A DNA stretch of 64,000 nucleotides from Trochalopteron elliotii (taxonomy: Eukaryota; Chordata; Aves; Passeriformes; Leiothrichidae), in NCBI GenBank assembly GCA_024734555.1, contig JANPWX010000215.1, positions 1,928,929 to 1,992,928 of the forward strand, in the 5' to 3' direction. Shown piece after piece: positions 13,036 to 24,868 of the stretch. Both the position numbers and the translations under genes were made by a program. A model generated the notes under the pieces. The model ran no database searches, was not told where the DNA came from, and saw nothing but the letters and a program-made list of their open reading frames with translations. Within the stretch, counting starts at the first letter, position 1. Every line of letters begins with the position of its first letter.

Positions 13036-13197
13036 TGTGGCTGTCCCATTTCTGGAAATGTTCAGAAGGCCAGGTTGGAGGGGGCTTTCAGCAACCTGCT
13101 AAAGTGAAAGATTACCCTGCCCACAGAAGGGGCTCTGATCTTTAAGGTGATGATCTTTAAGAACCTTTCCAACCCGAACCATTTTATGATTTTGTGA
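13036..13197 (+). mobile_element. CR1 LINE 3' tail (plus strand)
   Basis: About 160 bases match the CR1 3' end pattern: ggaaatgttcagaaggccag, gttggagggggctttcagca acctgct, then cctttccaacccgaacc, attttatgattttgtga. It shows moderate divergence, contains a tandem gatctttaaggtgat-like doubling near 13137-13160, and is antisense to the host gene. Confidence 0.85.
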
Positions 13198-14278
13198 AAT
13201 TATTAGATTTGATTAGAAACCCAAGAACTGTGAGGGAAGGAGGAACATGGGACAGAAGTAAGTCTCAGCTGAAACTCTCTGCCTTTGATAAGAACTTTTT
13301 GATTCAGGAATCCAGGATGTCGGAGGAGATTGGAAAAGTTTAAGTAGGTCAGATACACCATTAGAAAATTATAGTCCAAACTAAGTGATGAGTTTCCTGA
13401 CTCCCTCTACTTCTGATGAGATCTTTTTCTATGGGCACATCCTGAGAGCAGCTAGTAACCAGATCAAAACTGCTGTGGAGGCCTTTCCCCCTCTGTCCCC
13501 CACTGTCAGTAATTTTAGTTTTGATGCCATGGTGGGGGAGGGAATGGCAGCCGAAACAAGTGCAGTTACTTTCCATCAGAAATGCATGTAGGATTGCCCT
13601 TAAAGAAGTACTGGTGGTGTCTTCATGGTCTTTTTCATACTACAGTCTCCATGCAATTGAAAGCATTAGGACTGACACACAGAGGGTCAGGAAACCAGTG
13701 CTGACAAACTGGAGGTTAGTTTGAACATTTGCAAAATTGCTCTCTCAAAAGTTAAGGGCTCCTGTCTGCTAGCTCGTTCTCCATATATGCTCCTACTTAA
13801 TACTACATTCATGCTACACATTTTTTTCACACTAGCTTAGGTAGTTTTTGCATCACACAGCTGGATACAAGAAGTTAGCATTCACCCCAGCTGCAGAATG
13901 ACATGTGAGAAATATTTTCCAACACATTGAGTAAATGATTGATACTGGCAGGTGTCCAAGGCTCCATGCAGAAGTTGTATCAAATTAGAATTATGATTAG
14001 TATTCTGATTGAGATTTATTACCTTTATTCTACTTTATTAATTATTGTTTCTAAGTAATTTCCTTCAGGACATAATAATTAGCATATGTTCACAGAGGCA
14101 CTTAAAAGTAACCAAAGGAAATAGTACAAAAATCAGTTGATGGCTCGGTTCATTTCAGAGGTACTTAACAATCCATGAACAGTGTTGCAAAACATCTGGA
14201 GAAGATGCCATACAGCTCAGTTGGCTCAGTATTAATTAGCACCATTAGAAGGGAGCTTTCTCACAGGTACCCACTCAC

Positions 14279-14394
14279 CTCTTCACAGTATTTCAGGTCA
14301 ACCGATTTGCCATCGCTGCGAACGCAATCGAGCATCCGCGTTTTGATGCCGCTGCCACAGACAGCCTTCTCGCTGAGCTGGCATGTGCTCCAGT
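14279..14394 (-). CDS. THSD7A: THSD7A exon 12: DWSTCQLSEKAVCGSGIKTR, CpG-dense
   Basis: 116 bases, phase 1 in, phase 0 out. It reads WSTCQLSEKAVCGSGIKTRM and LDCVRSDGKSVDLKYCEE. One tryptophan, the CGSG turn and the IKTRML ladder mark an atypical TSP1 module. The protein is almost unchanged from recalled human. The DNA stands out: nine CpG lie within 69 bases (14303-14371), while the surrounding introns have almost none. This suggests constrained codons plus little CpG loss, or gene-conversion-like bias. Acceptor tttgcag/ACTGGA, donor GAAGAG/gtgagt. Confidence 0.95.
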
Positions 14395-14877
14395 CTGCAA
14401 AGGAGGAATTCATCAGCATTGCAGACTTTCTGAGAGAATTCATAATGAGCCAGTCTCCCACCTAATTCTGATGGCCTAATATAACCCTCATAAACAATTT
14501 TTACACATGCAAAGGCTCACGGAGCCCAGCTGCTACACATTTTTGGAAACAGTGACCATTACTGCAAATAGTCAATGTCATGGTACCTTTCTGAAAAGTT
14601 AATGTTTGGTTTTGTCTGTATGGATTTTGAGTAAATCACAAAATGATACGAGTTTTTCTCATATCATTTTCCTGGAGTTACAGCATGCACATTTCACATG
14701 CAAATTCACAATTTAGTATTTTATCTGAATCAAACAGCCTGAATCAGTTTTCAGTACAAGTTCCACAGCTGCCTCTAGGTAAGAACAGAAAGTAGAAAAA
14801 TCCATCCTGTAAGGTGAATAGAAAGGAGCTGTAAGACGTGGTCCCAGGCTGTCACTAGAGCCCAGTAACACAAATAC
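14395..14877 (-). other. THSD7A: intron 11-12 (483 bases)
   Basis: Short AT-rich intron; nothing recognised besides the splice sites. Confidence 0.85.
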
Positions 14878-15019
14878 CTGTCACATTATAGTCATAGTGG
14901 TAGCAGTTCTTGTTCAAAGTGCAGGCTTCTGCTTCGGTGGCAGCAGGACAAGGCTTTCCATCATCTGGTTGTCTTAGGCATTCAGCTGACCTTTCACGGA
15001 CACTACTTCCATTGCATGG
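14878..15019 (-). CDS. THSD7A: THSD7A exon 11: TSP1 second half, PCNGSSVRERSAEC
   Basis: 142 bases, phase 0 in, phase 1 out, 47 full codons. It reads PCNGSSVRERSAECLRQPDD, GKPCPAATEAEACTLNKNCY, HYDYNVT. It supplies the cysteine-rich second half of the module begun in exon 10, then the HYDYNV start of the next. N-G-S is a sequon, and the N of NVT forms another with the threonine. There is no methionine, so it is only visible through splice phase and homology. Human, from memory, reads PCNQSSFRQRSADPIRQPAD, so this is the least conserved exon in the series. Acceptor ctttcaag/CCATGC, donor ACAG/gtattt. Confidence 0.92.
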
Positions 15020-15798
15020 CTTGAAAGTAAGATTGGAAACTGTTTAAGTATTTTGGCACCTTGATACCTCTTTATGCAGCATTAAAACAACCTTTTAAGT
15101 AATCCCTTCACAAAACACAAGTGTAAAATAACAGGTTCATGTTAATGCATAAGAGAAACCCTTTTCTTTTTCCTTTAACCTGGTAAGATCACTCTATGCT
15201 TTTAAATGGTGCATGCTTTAGTATTAGTACTTTGGAACTATTTCACTCATAAACAGGATATTGAGATGCTCACTTTCCAAATGTTATAACGTAGTAGTCC
15301 AAAGCCTCTCAGAGACCCTGAAACACTTTTGGGTTTTGCTTTGGGTTTTTTTATGTTTCTTTTTGAAATCGCTGTGAGGAAGGAAGGGGAGAGGAGACCC
15401 AAAATTACTTTTCTGTGCTCAGTCTTGATCTGCAGACTTCGTCGCTCGTACCAGGATAGTGACATTTTTAGTTCAGTGACTGCTATGCAGAGGCCCAGAG
15501 CTAGGCTCAAAGACAGACTCACAAACCACTGCCAAAGCTATTCCACCACTCAGAAGGCACCCCACACTGGGAAAAGTGACCACTGGGCACATTTTAGCCT
15601 GTGTTCTGGAGGAATTTAGCTTAATTGAAGACACTGTCACAATTTATTTGCAGCCAACAAAAAACAACCCCAAAGATGACACTATATATAGACATTTACA
15701 GGTGTAATCAGTTCAGTATCTTTGAAAAACACATCATACATGCAATTTTAAAGTATCCTCCCAAAGCTACAAATGTGACAATTCAGTATACTTCTTAC
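15020..15798 (-). other. THSD7A: intron 10-11 (779 bases)
   Basis: Mixed composition with a somewhat GC-richer middle (about 15360-15600), which gives overlapping open frames on both strands without TSP1 or other recognised signature. Nothing else seen. Confidence 0.8.
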
Positions 15799-15952
15799 CA
15801 AAGAACACTGAGACCACGATCCCCATTCAGACATAACACAGTCCTCAGGACATGGCAATGTGCATTTCCTAGCCCCAAGTGGCATTTCTTCAGGATCACA
15901 CAGATAGTCTTCTACTGTGTCAGAAGGACCATCCACAGTGTTTAGCATGCAC
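15799..15952 (-). CDS. THSD7A: THSD7A exon 10: MPLGARKC and WGSWSQC
   Basis: 154 bases, phase 2 in, phase 0 out, 51 full codons. It reads CMLNTVDGPSDTVEDYLCDP, EEMPLGARKCTLPCPEDCVM, SEWGSWSQCSL. It finishes the exon 9 repeat and, after the LPCPEDC link, starts a classical module with WGSWSQC. The exon ends between CSL and the PCNGSS of exon 11, so the C-x-x-P-C equivalent of the fucosylation position is split by the intron and lacks S/T. VEDYLCDPEEMPLG appears identical to human as remembered. Donor TTTG/gtaaga. Confidence 0.95.
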
Positions 15953-16576
15953 CTGGAAAAAAGATATGCACGTAAACTTCATTTGCCATGGATTTCATAT
16001 GGTATGTGTTCTACAGTATTCTGAGGCATTTTAACATTTTGTCAGCACATAAATGAAATGAGTATTGATCGATGAATATCCAAGAAATGCTGAAGAGCCA
16101 AAAACAATCCTTGTTTTCACAGATGACAGCAACATAAAGGCATGCACATAATTTAGACAGTCCCTATCAGTGATTTGCTGAAAGCCCCATGGCAGGTGAT
16201 TTGCTTGACATTAGCTTACCTCTAAACCAGAATAATGCAAATCATCTATGGTTTAGACATATTTTGTGCACACTTCACAAAATACTTCATAAAATCCAGA
16301 ACTATTAAAACTTTAAAAATTTTATATTCTTAGTATTAATCCTTAATTTACACAGATGCCTTTTAATTATCAATAGATTAATCTAGGAATCACTGTCTGT
16401 ATCAACAACAAGTAGACAGAGTCATATTGCACTCTCTGAATATATTCTGATTTATATCAGCCAGAGTCCAGGTCTGGACTCAACACTAGGCATTACACAA
16501 AATTATATCAAAATAAATACAGCCAAAACTGAAAGTGAAGGTTTTTTAAAGTGAAGGAGGAGCAATATTGTTTTAC
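15953..16576 (-). other. THSD7A: intron 9-10 (624 bases)
   Basis: Short AT-rich intron; nothing recognised. Donor CAG/gtaaaa, acceptor ttttttccag. Confidence 0.85.
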
Positions 16577-16710
16577 CTGACTTTCCTTGTTTGAACACCT
16601 TCTCCACAGTTCTCTTTTAAGTCCACGTTGGTCACCTTGCAGACACTCCAGGGCTCAGTAACCCAAATGTACTGGCTGCAGTCACTGTGGCAGGGGACTA
16701 CCTCATACAC
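16577..16710 (-). CDS. THSD7A: THSD7A exon 9: WVTEPWSVC TSP1 repeat
   Basis: 134 bases, phase 0 in, phase 2 out, 44 full codons. It reads VYEVVPCHSDCSQYIWVTEP, WSVCKVTNVDLKENCGEGVQ, TRKV, with a split arginine. After closing the exon 8 repeat it starts a wider-spaced TSP1 module. CGEGVQTRKVR is the strand B ladder. The acceptor ggattccag/GTGTAT is preceded by the purine-containing actgaatatgga, so the polypyrimidine tract is weak; a good branch-like ctgac lies about 20 bases upstream. The intron's last codon-equivalent, CAG, equals the Q of recalled human AQVYEVV, so human may use an acceptor 6 bases earlier. Confidence 0.92.
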
Positions 16711-18959
16711 CTGGAATCCATATTCAGTGTCAGTTTTAGTGCACACAAGTAAAATAAACATGCAAAAGTGATCATACAGAAAAAGCATTAATGCTCTTTT
16801 TGGGAAGAATAAAAAAAACTGAACTTGATGATTTAGACACTATATTAATAATACATATTAAATACTTGTTAGAAAACTACTAAATAACAAAAAGACAGAA
16901 GCTATTGAATGATGGATTCTCTGGTTTTCTCTGCCACTAAGCCCACACTGTGCCATTTCCAGCAAAAACATCAACATAACTAACATAAAGTCTGTAAGTA
17001 GGCTAGCTCATGAGTACAACTTTTTAAAAAATGCTGTTAAAACTCTACTAGCACTTTAGCTCTATCCTTCACATCTCTTCTCCACAATTCCATTGCACTA
17101 TTATTATTATATTATTATCCCAGTTGTTAGCTATGGGGGTTTTGTATTACTAAGGAGAAGTGACCCCAAGAGAAATTATACCAATATATACCAATATAGA
17201 TTCACTTTATTTATTCATTGTGTGTGCTTAAAATCACTGTAATATATTTGTGTACCAGTATTAGTATCATGTTTAGATTTGAATATAATTTTTTAAATGG
17301 CATCTCATATAGCAATTTCTACAGTGTTCCATGTACTGACTCAAACATACATTACAAAAAAAAGGGACAGACAGCACATGTTGAGCAAGAAACACATGTT
17401 GAGCTTAAATCTCTACTTTACAAACACTTACCTGTGCCTGAAGAAAGTATTTCCATGAAGCCAAAAGGAAAAAAAAAAAAAGCAAAGACAAAAAGTTAGA
17501 ATTATTAGAGTGAAGTATAGGTATTTAAATGGCAACAATTTAGCTTTTATTATAGACAATATTCTGTTACTTCTGCAAAGCAAATGGCATTAATTTTTTT
17601 CTCTTGGATCTCCTTCTCTGTCATAAGGTAATTTGCAAAAAGTTTGCCCTTGACAGAAAGTAATTTTATAAATCACAACTGGTGGGAAGAAACTGTATAT
17701 TACCTAGTCTCTTTCTTGGTTATATAGTTAAACTGTTTTCCTTTTTTGCCTATAATGAGCATCAAACCTTTACACAGTAGGGAATCCAGTCTCTCTTACA
17801 TAAGAGAAAATCCTCAGTGTTTTTGGAGGACACTGGACTTCTCTATCAACTGAAATTCTTCTGACAGCATCAAGTGCAATGGATTCAAAGAAATAAATGG
17901 AACTGTCAGTTCTCATCTTTCCAAAATTCTTAAGTCCTTCATGGAATATCTTAATTATGCATAAATTATTTAAAGCCCATTGCCTTGAGATTACACCAGC
18001 TAATTTGACATATCATTCTAGGTATCAAGTCAGGACACCTAAAGTAGCTGGACAATCTAAGACTTGTCTTAAGTTCTTGATTTCTTTCCAGCACAATTCC
18101 TTTGTAGAAAAAGAGGGCTGATGGTTTGATAGTTAACCTGCAACAAAATACCACAGAAAACAGAATGCCTTGAACACTAAACGTGTAGAGTCTGATATCA
18201 TATCACTATGCAGCTGATCAGCCCATGTACAAGACCACCAGCATAGTCAGCATACTTGGGCCTTCTCTGAACTACATAAACCATAAAAGGCATAAAAGTG
18301 TGTGGTGAAAATGCATGTTAAGGAAGGTAGTGTTGAAAATGTGTTTTTTAGAATTCTTCTCCATAATATCTAAAATGAGAATAGGAAAGTCTTAATTCAG
18401 GGAAATGTCTATATATCTTACCCTGGTTAGCATAAGAAGAAATACATAAACCCCACACACTCAACAGCTTTTGCAGTAACATAAAATTTGGATATCTTGA
18501 CAGAAAGCCAGAGGAGGACTTTATATTGCATGGTACATGTGAGTGGTATTCTCCTGACCTTAACTGGCATTTTTGTAGCTATGACTGCAGGCCACAGCAG
18601 TTGGGTGGTATAAGAATTACATACTCATCCTGTTCCTGATAAGGGGGAAAATAATGCTTATAATCAATGAAAAGATGGATGTCCTTAATTTCTCTAACAA
18701 TCTCAGATTAGTCCCTTCATTTGAAATCATCTGATGGCCTTTGACATGATTTTATATCAAACCTGACTCTGTTATTACTGTAATTATGATGTCTTTTAGC
18801 TTACTGAAGTGTCTTTTAGCCTACTGAGCAAGCTTTATTCAGTTAAGAGTGTGGCTTGGGAGCCACCCTGGCATGCACAGCCCAGGAGGAGAGACATTGA
18901 ATGACACATCCAGCTTTCACTGTCTCAGTCCTTCCTCAAATCACAGGCACACGTCAGCC

Positions 18960-19250
18960 CTGAGAGACACTGAATGGCTTCTTAACAATGTCTTAAGCAT
19001 TTTATTCCAGTGCTTCCCTAGCCTTACTGTTAGAAAGTTTTCCCAGGGCTTAATCCAAATCTGCTTGCAGCAGTGTAAGCCCACTGCTTTTTATCCTATC
19101 CATGATGGCCATGAAAAATGGATTATTTCCTCCTCTTTTGCAACAGCCCTTTATGTACGTACTAGCAGACTGCCAGCATTCTCCCTCTCATCTCCCGTTC
19201 CCTGGGCTAGACAACATGTTGTAATCTTTCCCCAGGTTCATAATTCCTAG
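18960..19250 (-). mobile_element. old CR1-like LINE fragment (minus strand, tentative)
   Basis: The plus strand shows the reversed layout of an old CR1 3' region: gttagaaagttttcccaggg, ttgcagcagtgtaagcccac, ctatccatgatggcc, tttcctcctcttttgcaaca. A 133-codon open frame on the plus strand (18849-19250) is antisense to this element and not gene-like. Family assignment is by resemblance only. Confidence 0.5.
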
Positions 19251-20694
19251 ATGGCATTTTACAGCATAGTTCTTATGTAAATCATAATACACATACTTGT
19301 GGGCACCAAAGATCCAATCTTACCAGTATGGGCCGTATGTATGCAAATAATATACATATATAAGTAATATATATGTAACAAAAAAATTATATTGAATTAT
19401 TATTGAGTGATGACTCTGAAAAGTCAGTTCTTTTCCAGCTGAATGGTGGATCATATTTAGTTTAAATAACTAATTCAAAATTGGAGTATCTGTGCATTTC
19501 TCTGCATGTTTCTGAAATGAAAGGCAATGTATTTAAAAATGAAAAATACAGCCTCTCTATTCTTCAACATCCTTGTATTATCTGTGAAACGTCCTTCTCA
19601 TGAAACTACTGTATTTCAATTTTATTTTAACAATAATTACATTTTGAATCAACTATTATTTGTCAAATACTATGTAACCACAAATCAAATGAGTCAAAGG
19701 ACCGGCAGAGGGCAATAGTGTTGCATAGACGTGACAAACAGACCTCCAGCAAAATCACCTTTCATGCAGAAAAATACAAGCCTATTATGTACTACATGAA
19801 TACTAAAGAAGGAAAAAGACTTTTGTACAGACTATGATTTTCTCCTATTGAAACATGTTCCTCCTAATTTAAAGCATGTTTACATGCTGACCCAAATCCG
19901 GCAACCCTCATTCTAGTTCATATTTTGTTAAAGTAGATCACAAACTTAGTTTATTAGCTGTGGTTTAACACTTATGATTTTCTAAATTAGAACTAATTAC
20001 ATCCCCTAAAGTAGAAAATTAGATCAACAAGCCATTTCATTTTGTTCCAGCAAAATGTCAATAGGATAATGTTAAGTACATGCATTTTTATTCAAATGTA
20101 AATTGAGAGCACATTTTTTAAAAATCTTTGAATATTTACAAAAAAGACCATGTGGTTGTTTAATATGCGTCTGCAGACTAAATTAAATTCAACAGTAGTA
20201 TGAATACAAATCAACTTTGAAGAGCATAAGTTAATTGACAAGGAATGTTTTTCCTTTCTAAACCTCTCCAAGGAAAGAAACTTCAGGGGTTTAACGTGGG
20301 CTAGTGCTAAACTTGGTCCCAAAGACTACATGCTTATTAGTGGTCCAAGCATTCCAGCACTCCCAGGTTGCTCTTGGATCACATTTTATAGCTTAGTTTC
20401 ACTTAAAGAGGATCCAGACTGCATGGTCAGACTGCTCCATACTGGAATACCAAGTGCAGTTTGTGGGAGAACTGGGAGACTGACTTCAGAAGTGCATTTG
20501 TGACTGGAACTGCACTGCCAGGGCAAGCGTACCCAAGAGGGTCAAGCTCCAGCTTGAGGAGAACCCTCTAAGGGTCACTGGGATGATGCTGTGTGACTGT
20601 TTGAGAGTTCTGTTTTCTCATCTAAGTTGGTCAGGGAGTGACATTAAAATCTTGCCAGTTTGAGCAACTGTAATGAGACATTTCACTCCTTGTC

Positions 20695-21000
20695 ACAGAT
20701 TAGAAGATTAGAAAGGGCATTAAAGCTCGTCCAGTTCCAAGCCCCTTACCATGGGCAGAGGCTTGTCACAGAGCCCCTTCCTACCAGGCTTTCAACATTT
20801 CCAGGGATGAGGCATTCACATCTTCTCTGCATAAACCAATCCAATGCCTCACCACCCTCTGAGTGAAGAATTTCTTCCTAATATGTAATATAAATCTACT
20901 CTCAGTATGAAGCCATTCCTGCTTGTCCTTGTCACTACATGGCTTTGTACGAAGTTTCTCTCCATCTTTCTTGGAGAATCCCTTCAGGTAAAACATCTCT
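20695..21000 (-). mobile_element. CR1 LINE fragment (minus strand)
   Basis: On the minus strand it reads like the CR1 ORF2 C-terminus: YLKGFSKKDGEKL, then FILHIRKKFFTQRVVRHW, with the tail side at lower coordinates. The copy is diverged and frameshifted and is in the same orientation as THSD7A. Confidence 0.8.
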
Positions 21001-21263
21001 GGAAACACAGTCTTCAAAATCTGCATGTAAGTATGTTTTATTGTCTCCATTCTGCAGTTCACAAATATGCAAAATTCTTGCAGATGAGGAAGTAACTAAG
21101 ACAGATCCTTTAGTGCCTGAAGAGCTCTAAACCAATACATATTCCTTCTACCTCTAACTGCTCCTTATGTTACACCGTTTTTCTACAACAAAAAATACAG
21201 ATAAAAGGGTTATCTGAAGTATGGAAAAAGCTCTATCAGTAATATAAATATAAATCAAATTAC

Positions 21264-21442
21264 CTGATTGACATGATCTAGCTTTGGACAGGGTCTTCCA
21301 CCATTGTAGGGTTTTTCACGAAGCCATTTAGACCGAACCTTTACCCCACTCCCGCAGGATTTACTACAGCGAGACCAGTTGGACCACTCACTGAGCTTGC
21401 AGTCTGAGGGACATGGAATGATACAGGCTTCCTCAATATATC
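21264..21442 (-). CDS. THSD7A: THSD7A exon 8: canonical TSP1, WSNWSRCSKSCGSG
   Basis: 179 bases, phase 1 in, phase 0 out, 59 full codons. It reads YIEEACIIPCPSDCKLSEWS, NWSRCSKSCGSGVKVRSKWL, REKPYNGGRPCPKLDHVNQ. After the end of the exon 7 repeat it encodes nearly a whole classical TSP1 module: WSNWSRC for C-mannosylation, CSKSCGSG matching C-x-x-S-C-G for O-fucosylation, the R/K ladder VKVRSKW, the NGGRPCP loop. N-W-S is also a sequon. The donor CAATCAG/gtaatt leaves the codons intact. As I recall, human continues AQVYEVV, while here the next exon starts VYEVV. Confidence 0.95.
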
Positions 21443-24400
21443 CTGCATGAATGGAAAAGAAAGTGAAATCTCTTCAGCATGTCAGTTTGTGACTTCTCCC
21501 TGAAGCCCTCATCTGGTTCATTTAGATTCCCCAAAGTTTGACTTGACAGGACTGTGTGAATAGAGAGATCTCTTCATCATTAGGGATAAATTAAATTCTG
21601 CAGAAAACTGACACATATAGCTGGAGACTGTGTTAGAGTAGCAGCTGAGCATCCTCACTGCTCATCATCCCATCTGATTAGGATTCACATTCTCCAGATT
21701 TCAGCATTCAAACTTTCTGACAGCTACAGTGTAATTGACACCAACCATCTCTTGGCGGCATCATTTTCACTCTGTATAAATGATACGTAATTTTTTTAAG
21801 GAAAAAATGTTTAAAGGATATTCCACAACTGTATGAAGTAACTCAATTGCAGTTGTACAACAAAAATCCAGCTGAGAAGAAATGCACCTCCCCAGCCTGG
21901 AGCAAGGGAACTTAACACCTTGTGACCTTTCTGAGGCTAGAAAGGGAGAGTAGCCTGCCACATTAATGATCTGCCGATTAACAACCATCTGCCTCCAGCA
22001 GCACACTGAACAATTGCACTGAATGGAAAAGCAGATGTTTGTTTTGGATCAGTCATTGGTCCAGAGAGGTTGGAAGGGGGTATGACATGGTCTGCAGGGA
22101 GTAACATGAGACCTCAATTCACTGAATAAGTGAAAATGTCTTTCTTTCAAAAGCAACATATGCCATAGCTCTACAACATGTGTAATTTATTCCAATATTT
22201 AAGGGAGAAGCTATAATACATCAAATAAAAAGCTGGCCTTTATTGCATGTTTACTACAACTATATCCTGAACTCTCTCTCCCCTTTCGTGTGTCAGATCT
22301 GCAAAGCATTTACCATTAGCAAATGTTCACTTTACAGATTAAAAACCTTGCTGAATTTAAAATTGTATTAAAATATTTAATGAAAACACTTGCAAAATTG
22401 GCACATACTTGGCTAGGATCATCCTCAAAAGATTGTCATGGTTTGCTAGGCTTCAAATGTTTCAATTATTTGTCAGATATATAGATTTTTTTAAATTCAA
22501 AAGGGATCAGTCTTTTAATCAGAGCTGAATTGTTTTTAACCTATGCTTCTAAGTCAAGTTGTTCTGTCACTTCTAAAAGCAACCAATAACAACCAATCTC
22601 GTGGTTTGTAAAGAATGAAAACACTTAGATTTCAATTCTATACACCTATTTCTAGTTAATTTGTTGTTTTAGATATAGTTAATGTGTTTTAGATATAAAG
22701 AAAAGCATTTTTTTAAAAAAACATACAGTAAGATGTAGAGTATTTTATGGCCAAATTCAGATGATGGATTTATTCTGTATGGTTTTATTTGCTTAGAAGT
22801 GTTAAATATTTAAATAAATATACAGAACACATCCTGGACTTGGGCACTGTGAAACTACTGCTCACCAAACATATCTTTGTTAAAATGACTATAATATTAA
22901 TGCCTTGAATTACAAACATATTTATTAAATATCTGTTGCTATTTGAGTGACCAGTTCAGCGAAAGTATATGAAAGGGACACTGTGCTAGACAAAATAGAT
23001 TTTAAGGATCACATCCCTGCATATCAGAGGTGCTGACATAGATTCCCCTGCAGTAGCAGATGCATTTCACCCTCCCTGACATCTCTGATCCTAGAAATCT
23101 GATGCACCCTATCTCAGAGCTCCATCCTACACTGAAGTTTGATTGCATAAATACCAAAGTCTGTACCTTCACCAGAAATGAGCTTTCAACAAGTTCTCTC
23201 AGGTGCTATACAAACCCATGTACTCACACAATTAGGAAGCTACTGAATGAAAATGGAAAAAATACCAAAACAAATTAAAAGAAACAATTCCCTACAAACA
23301 ATAAATGTTTAGTGATATTTACTGTCTGACAGAACTAAGTGAATAATTCATTGCTCTATGAAATTTCTTGTAATTCTGAAGTGCTGCTTTTACTTTCAAC
23401 ATAACTTCTAAGTACTGTTTTTCTGGAGAAAACTTTCTACTACAACACAGTTACGCCATTTACCATTTGTCAAATTTCAATCTCTGGTAATTAAGGTCTG
23501 AAAAACCCAAATTCATGTTGTTTTAAGTATATTGTGCATCCCTAAGTAGGTAACTTGAATTAGTCCATGCTGCTTCAGGAAGACTTTATTTTAAGGACTT
23601 CCATAGACCTCTGAGCTTGTATTGATAACTCCCAAAGGGATCTTCCCAGTCTTTACCAAGATATTCTCTGGGATACGAAGGTGTTTTGGGATTTTGATAA
23701 CACTTCACAGCCTATCAAGAGGGGCCTGTGTGGAACATACTAAACTAAAATAATTGACAAATTAGAAATTATTTTGTTTTATTTCCCTTCAATTCATTCA
23801 AACAAGGGCAAAAAGTTAAAAAACATACTTAGAATCTTGCAGACAGAAGTTATATCAAATACATTATACTATATGCAATTTCCAGGTAACATTTTAATTA
23901 CCCTGAGCAATATTCCAAGTGATTCCATAAATTATCAAATGAAACCATATCACTAGAACAACTTTAATACTATCCATGAAATATCTACATTGAAGTCAGC
24001 CACCAGAACTGCCTTACCATAGAATGCAAAAAGGGCAAAACAGCATCCTTTTACAGATATAGAGTCTTAGTAAGAGTTACAGTATGGAATACTGCAACCT
24101 GCTGATATGTTAATGCATTTTGTAGAGGATGCAGTGATCCAGATGACACTACCCACACACTCTATAATGAAAAAATACTGAACTCCAATCTTATACTGGG
24201 TCCTTAATCCTGCAAGCTTCGTGGAATAGCTTCTGTTCACCATACAGCTCTTTCCTGTGCCATCTCCATGATATCTGGCCTATGATGCTCTCCTCTCCCT
24301 TTCCTATTCTCTCAGAAAAGGACCAAGATCCAAACTCCGCATATGAAAGTTAAACAGCTGAACAAGAAGAATGGAAAAGACTTGTTAAGGAGAATGGAGT

Positions 24401-24644
24401 CAATCAATGAAAGCACCAAAAAGGAGCTCTAACAAGGTAGGATGGCTTGGAGATTCTGGAAGTGTGGAACATTTTTGGAGAGCAGAGAGAAAAACACTTC
24501 TTCTTTTGTATGATGCAAGAAAATCATTAAAATCTCCTAACTACTGGTATACTAAGAACACTGTTAAGAGTCCACAAAGGAATTTCACAACTTCTCCAAA
24601 GAGAAGGAAAAGAAAATAAATAAGTGAAGAACACAAAGACTAGA

Positions 24645-24868
24645 TTATATATTAGAAAAATGTTCTTCATCCAGTGGGTGGTTGGGCATTGGAACAGGCT
24701 CCCCAGGGAAGTGGTCACAGCACAAATCTTGACAGAGTTCAGGAAGTGCTTGGACAGTGGACTAAGGCTCATGGTGTGACTCTTGGGGTGTCCTGTGCAG
24801 GGCCAGGAGTTGGACCCCGTGATCCTTGTGGGTCCCTTCCAACTCAGGATATTCTATAATTCTATGAA
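24645..24868 (+). mobile_element. CR1 LINE 3' end (plus strand)
   Basis: A well preserved 3' fragment of CR1: attagaaaaatgttcttcat, ggaacaggctccccagggaa, gtggtcacagcac, gtgtgactcttggggtgtcc and ccttgtgggtcccttccaac, ending in the diagnostic attctataattctatgaa short tandem. About 220 bases, 5'-truncated as is usual for CR1. This tail is one of the best signs that the host is a bird or close archosaur. Confidence 0.93.

Larger units (their letters stand above)
8849..14278 (-). other. THSD7A: intron 12-13 (5.4 kb)
   Basis: AT-rich with a CR1 tail (13036-13197), an A16 run (10310-10325), a compound pentanucleotide microsatellite (9508-9610) and a TATATAG-rich patch (9015-9090). A less AT-rich block at about 13380-13560 is open on both strands and could not be assigned. 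Confidence 0.75.
16711..21263 (-). other. THSD7A: intron 8-9 (4.6 kb)
   Basis: AT-rich, with two minus-strand CR1-like fragments (20695-21000 and, older, 18960-19250). A short TTA-rich run lies near 17100-17118. The 3' end of this intron has a poor polypyrimidine tract (see exon 9). Confidence 0.75.

Noticed and set aside
18849..19250. 133-codon open frame on the plus strand
   Set aside because: It overlaps an old CR1-like fragment in antisense and has no domain or codon bias of a gene.
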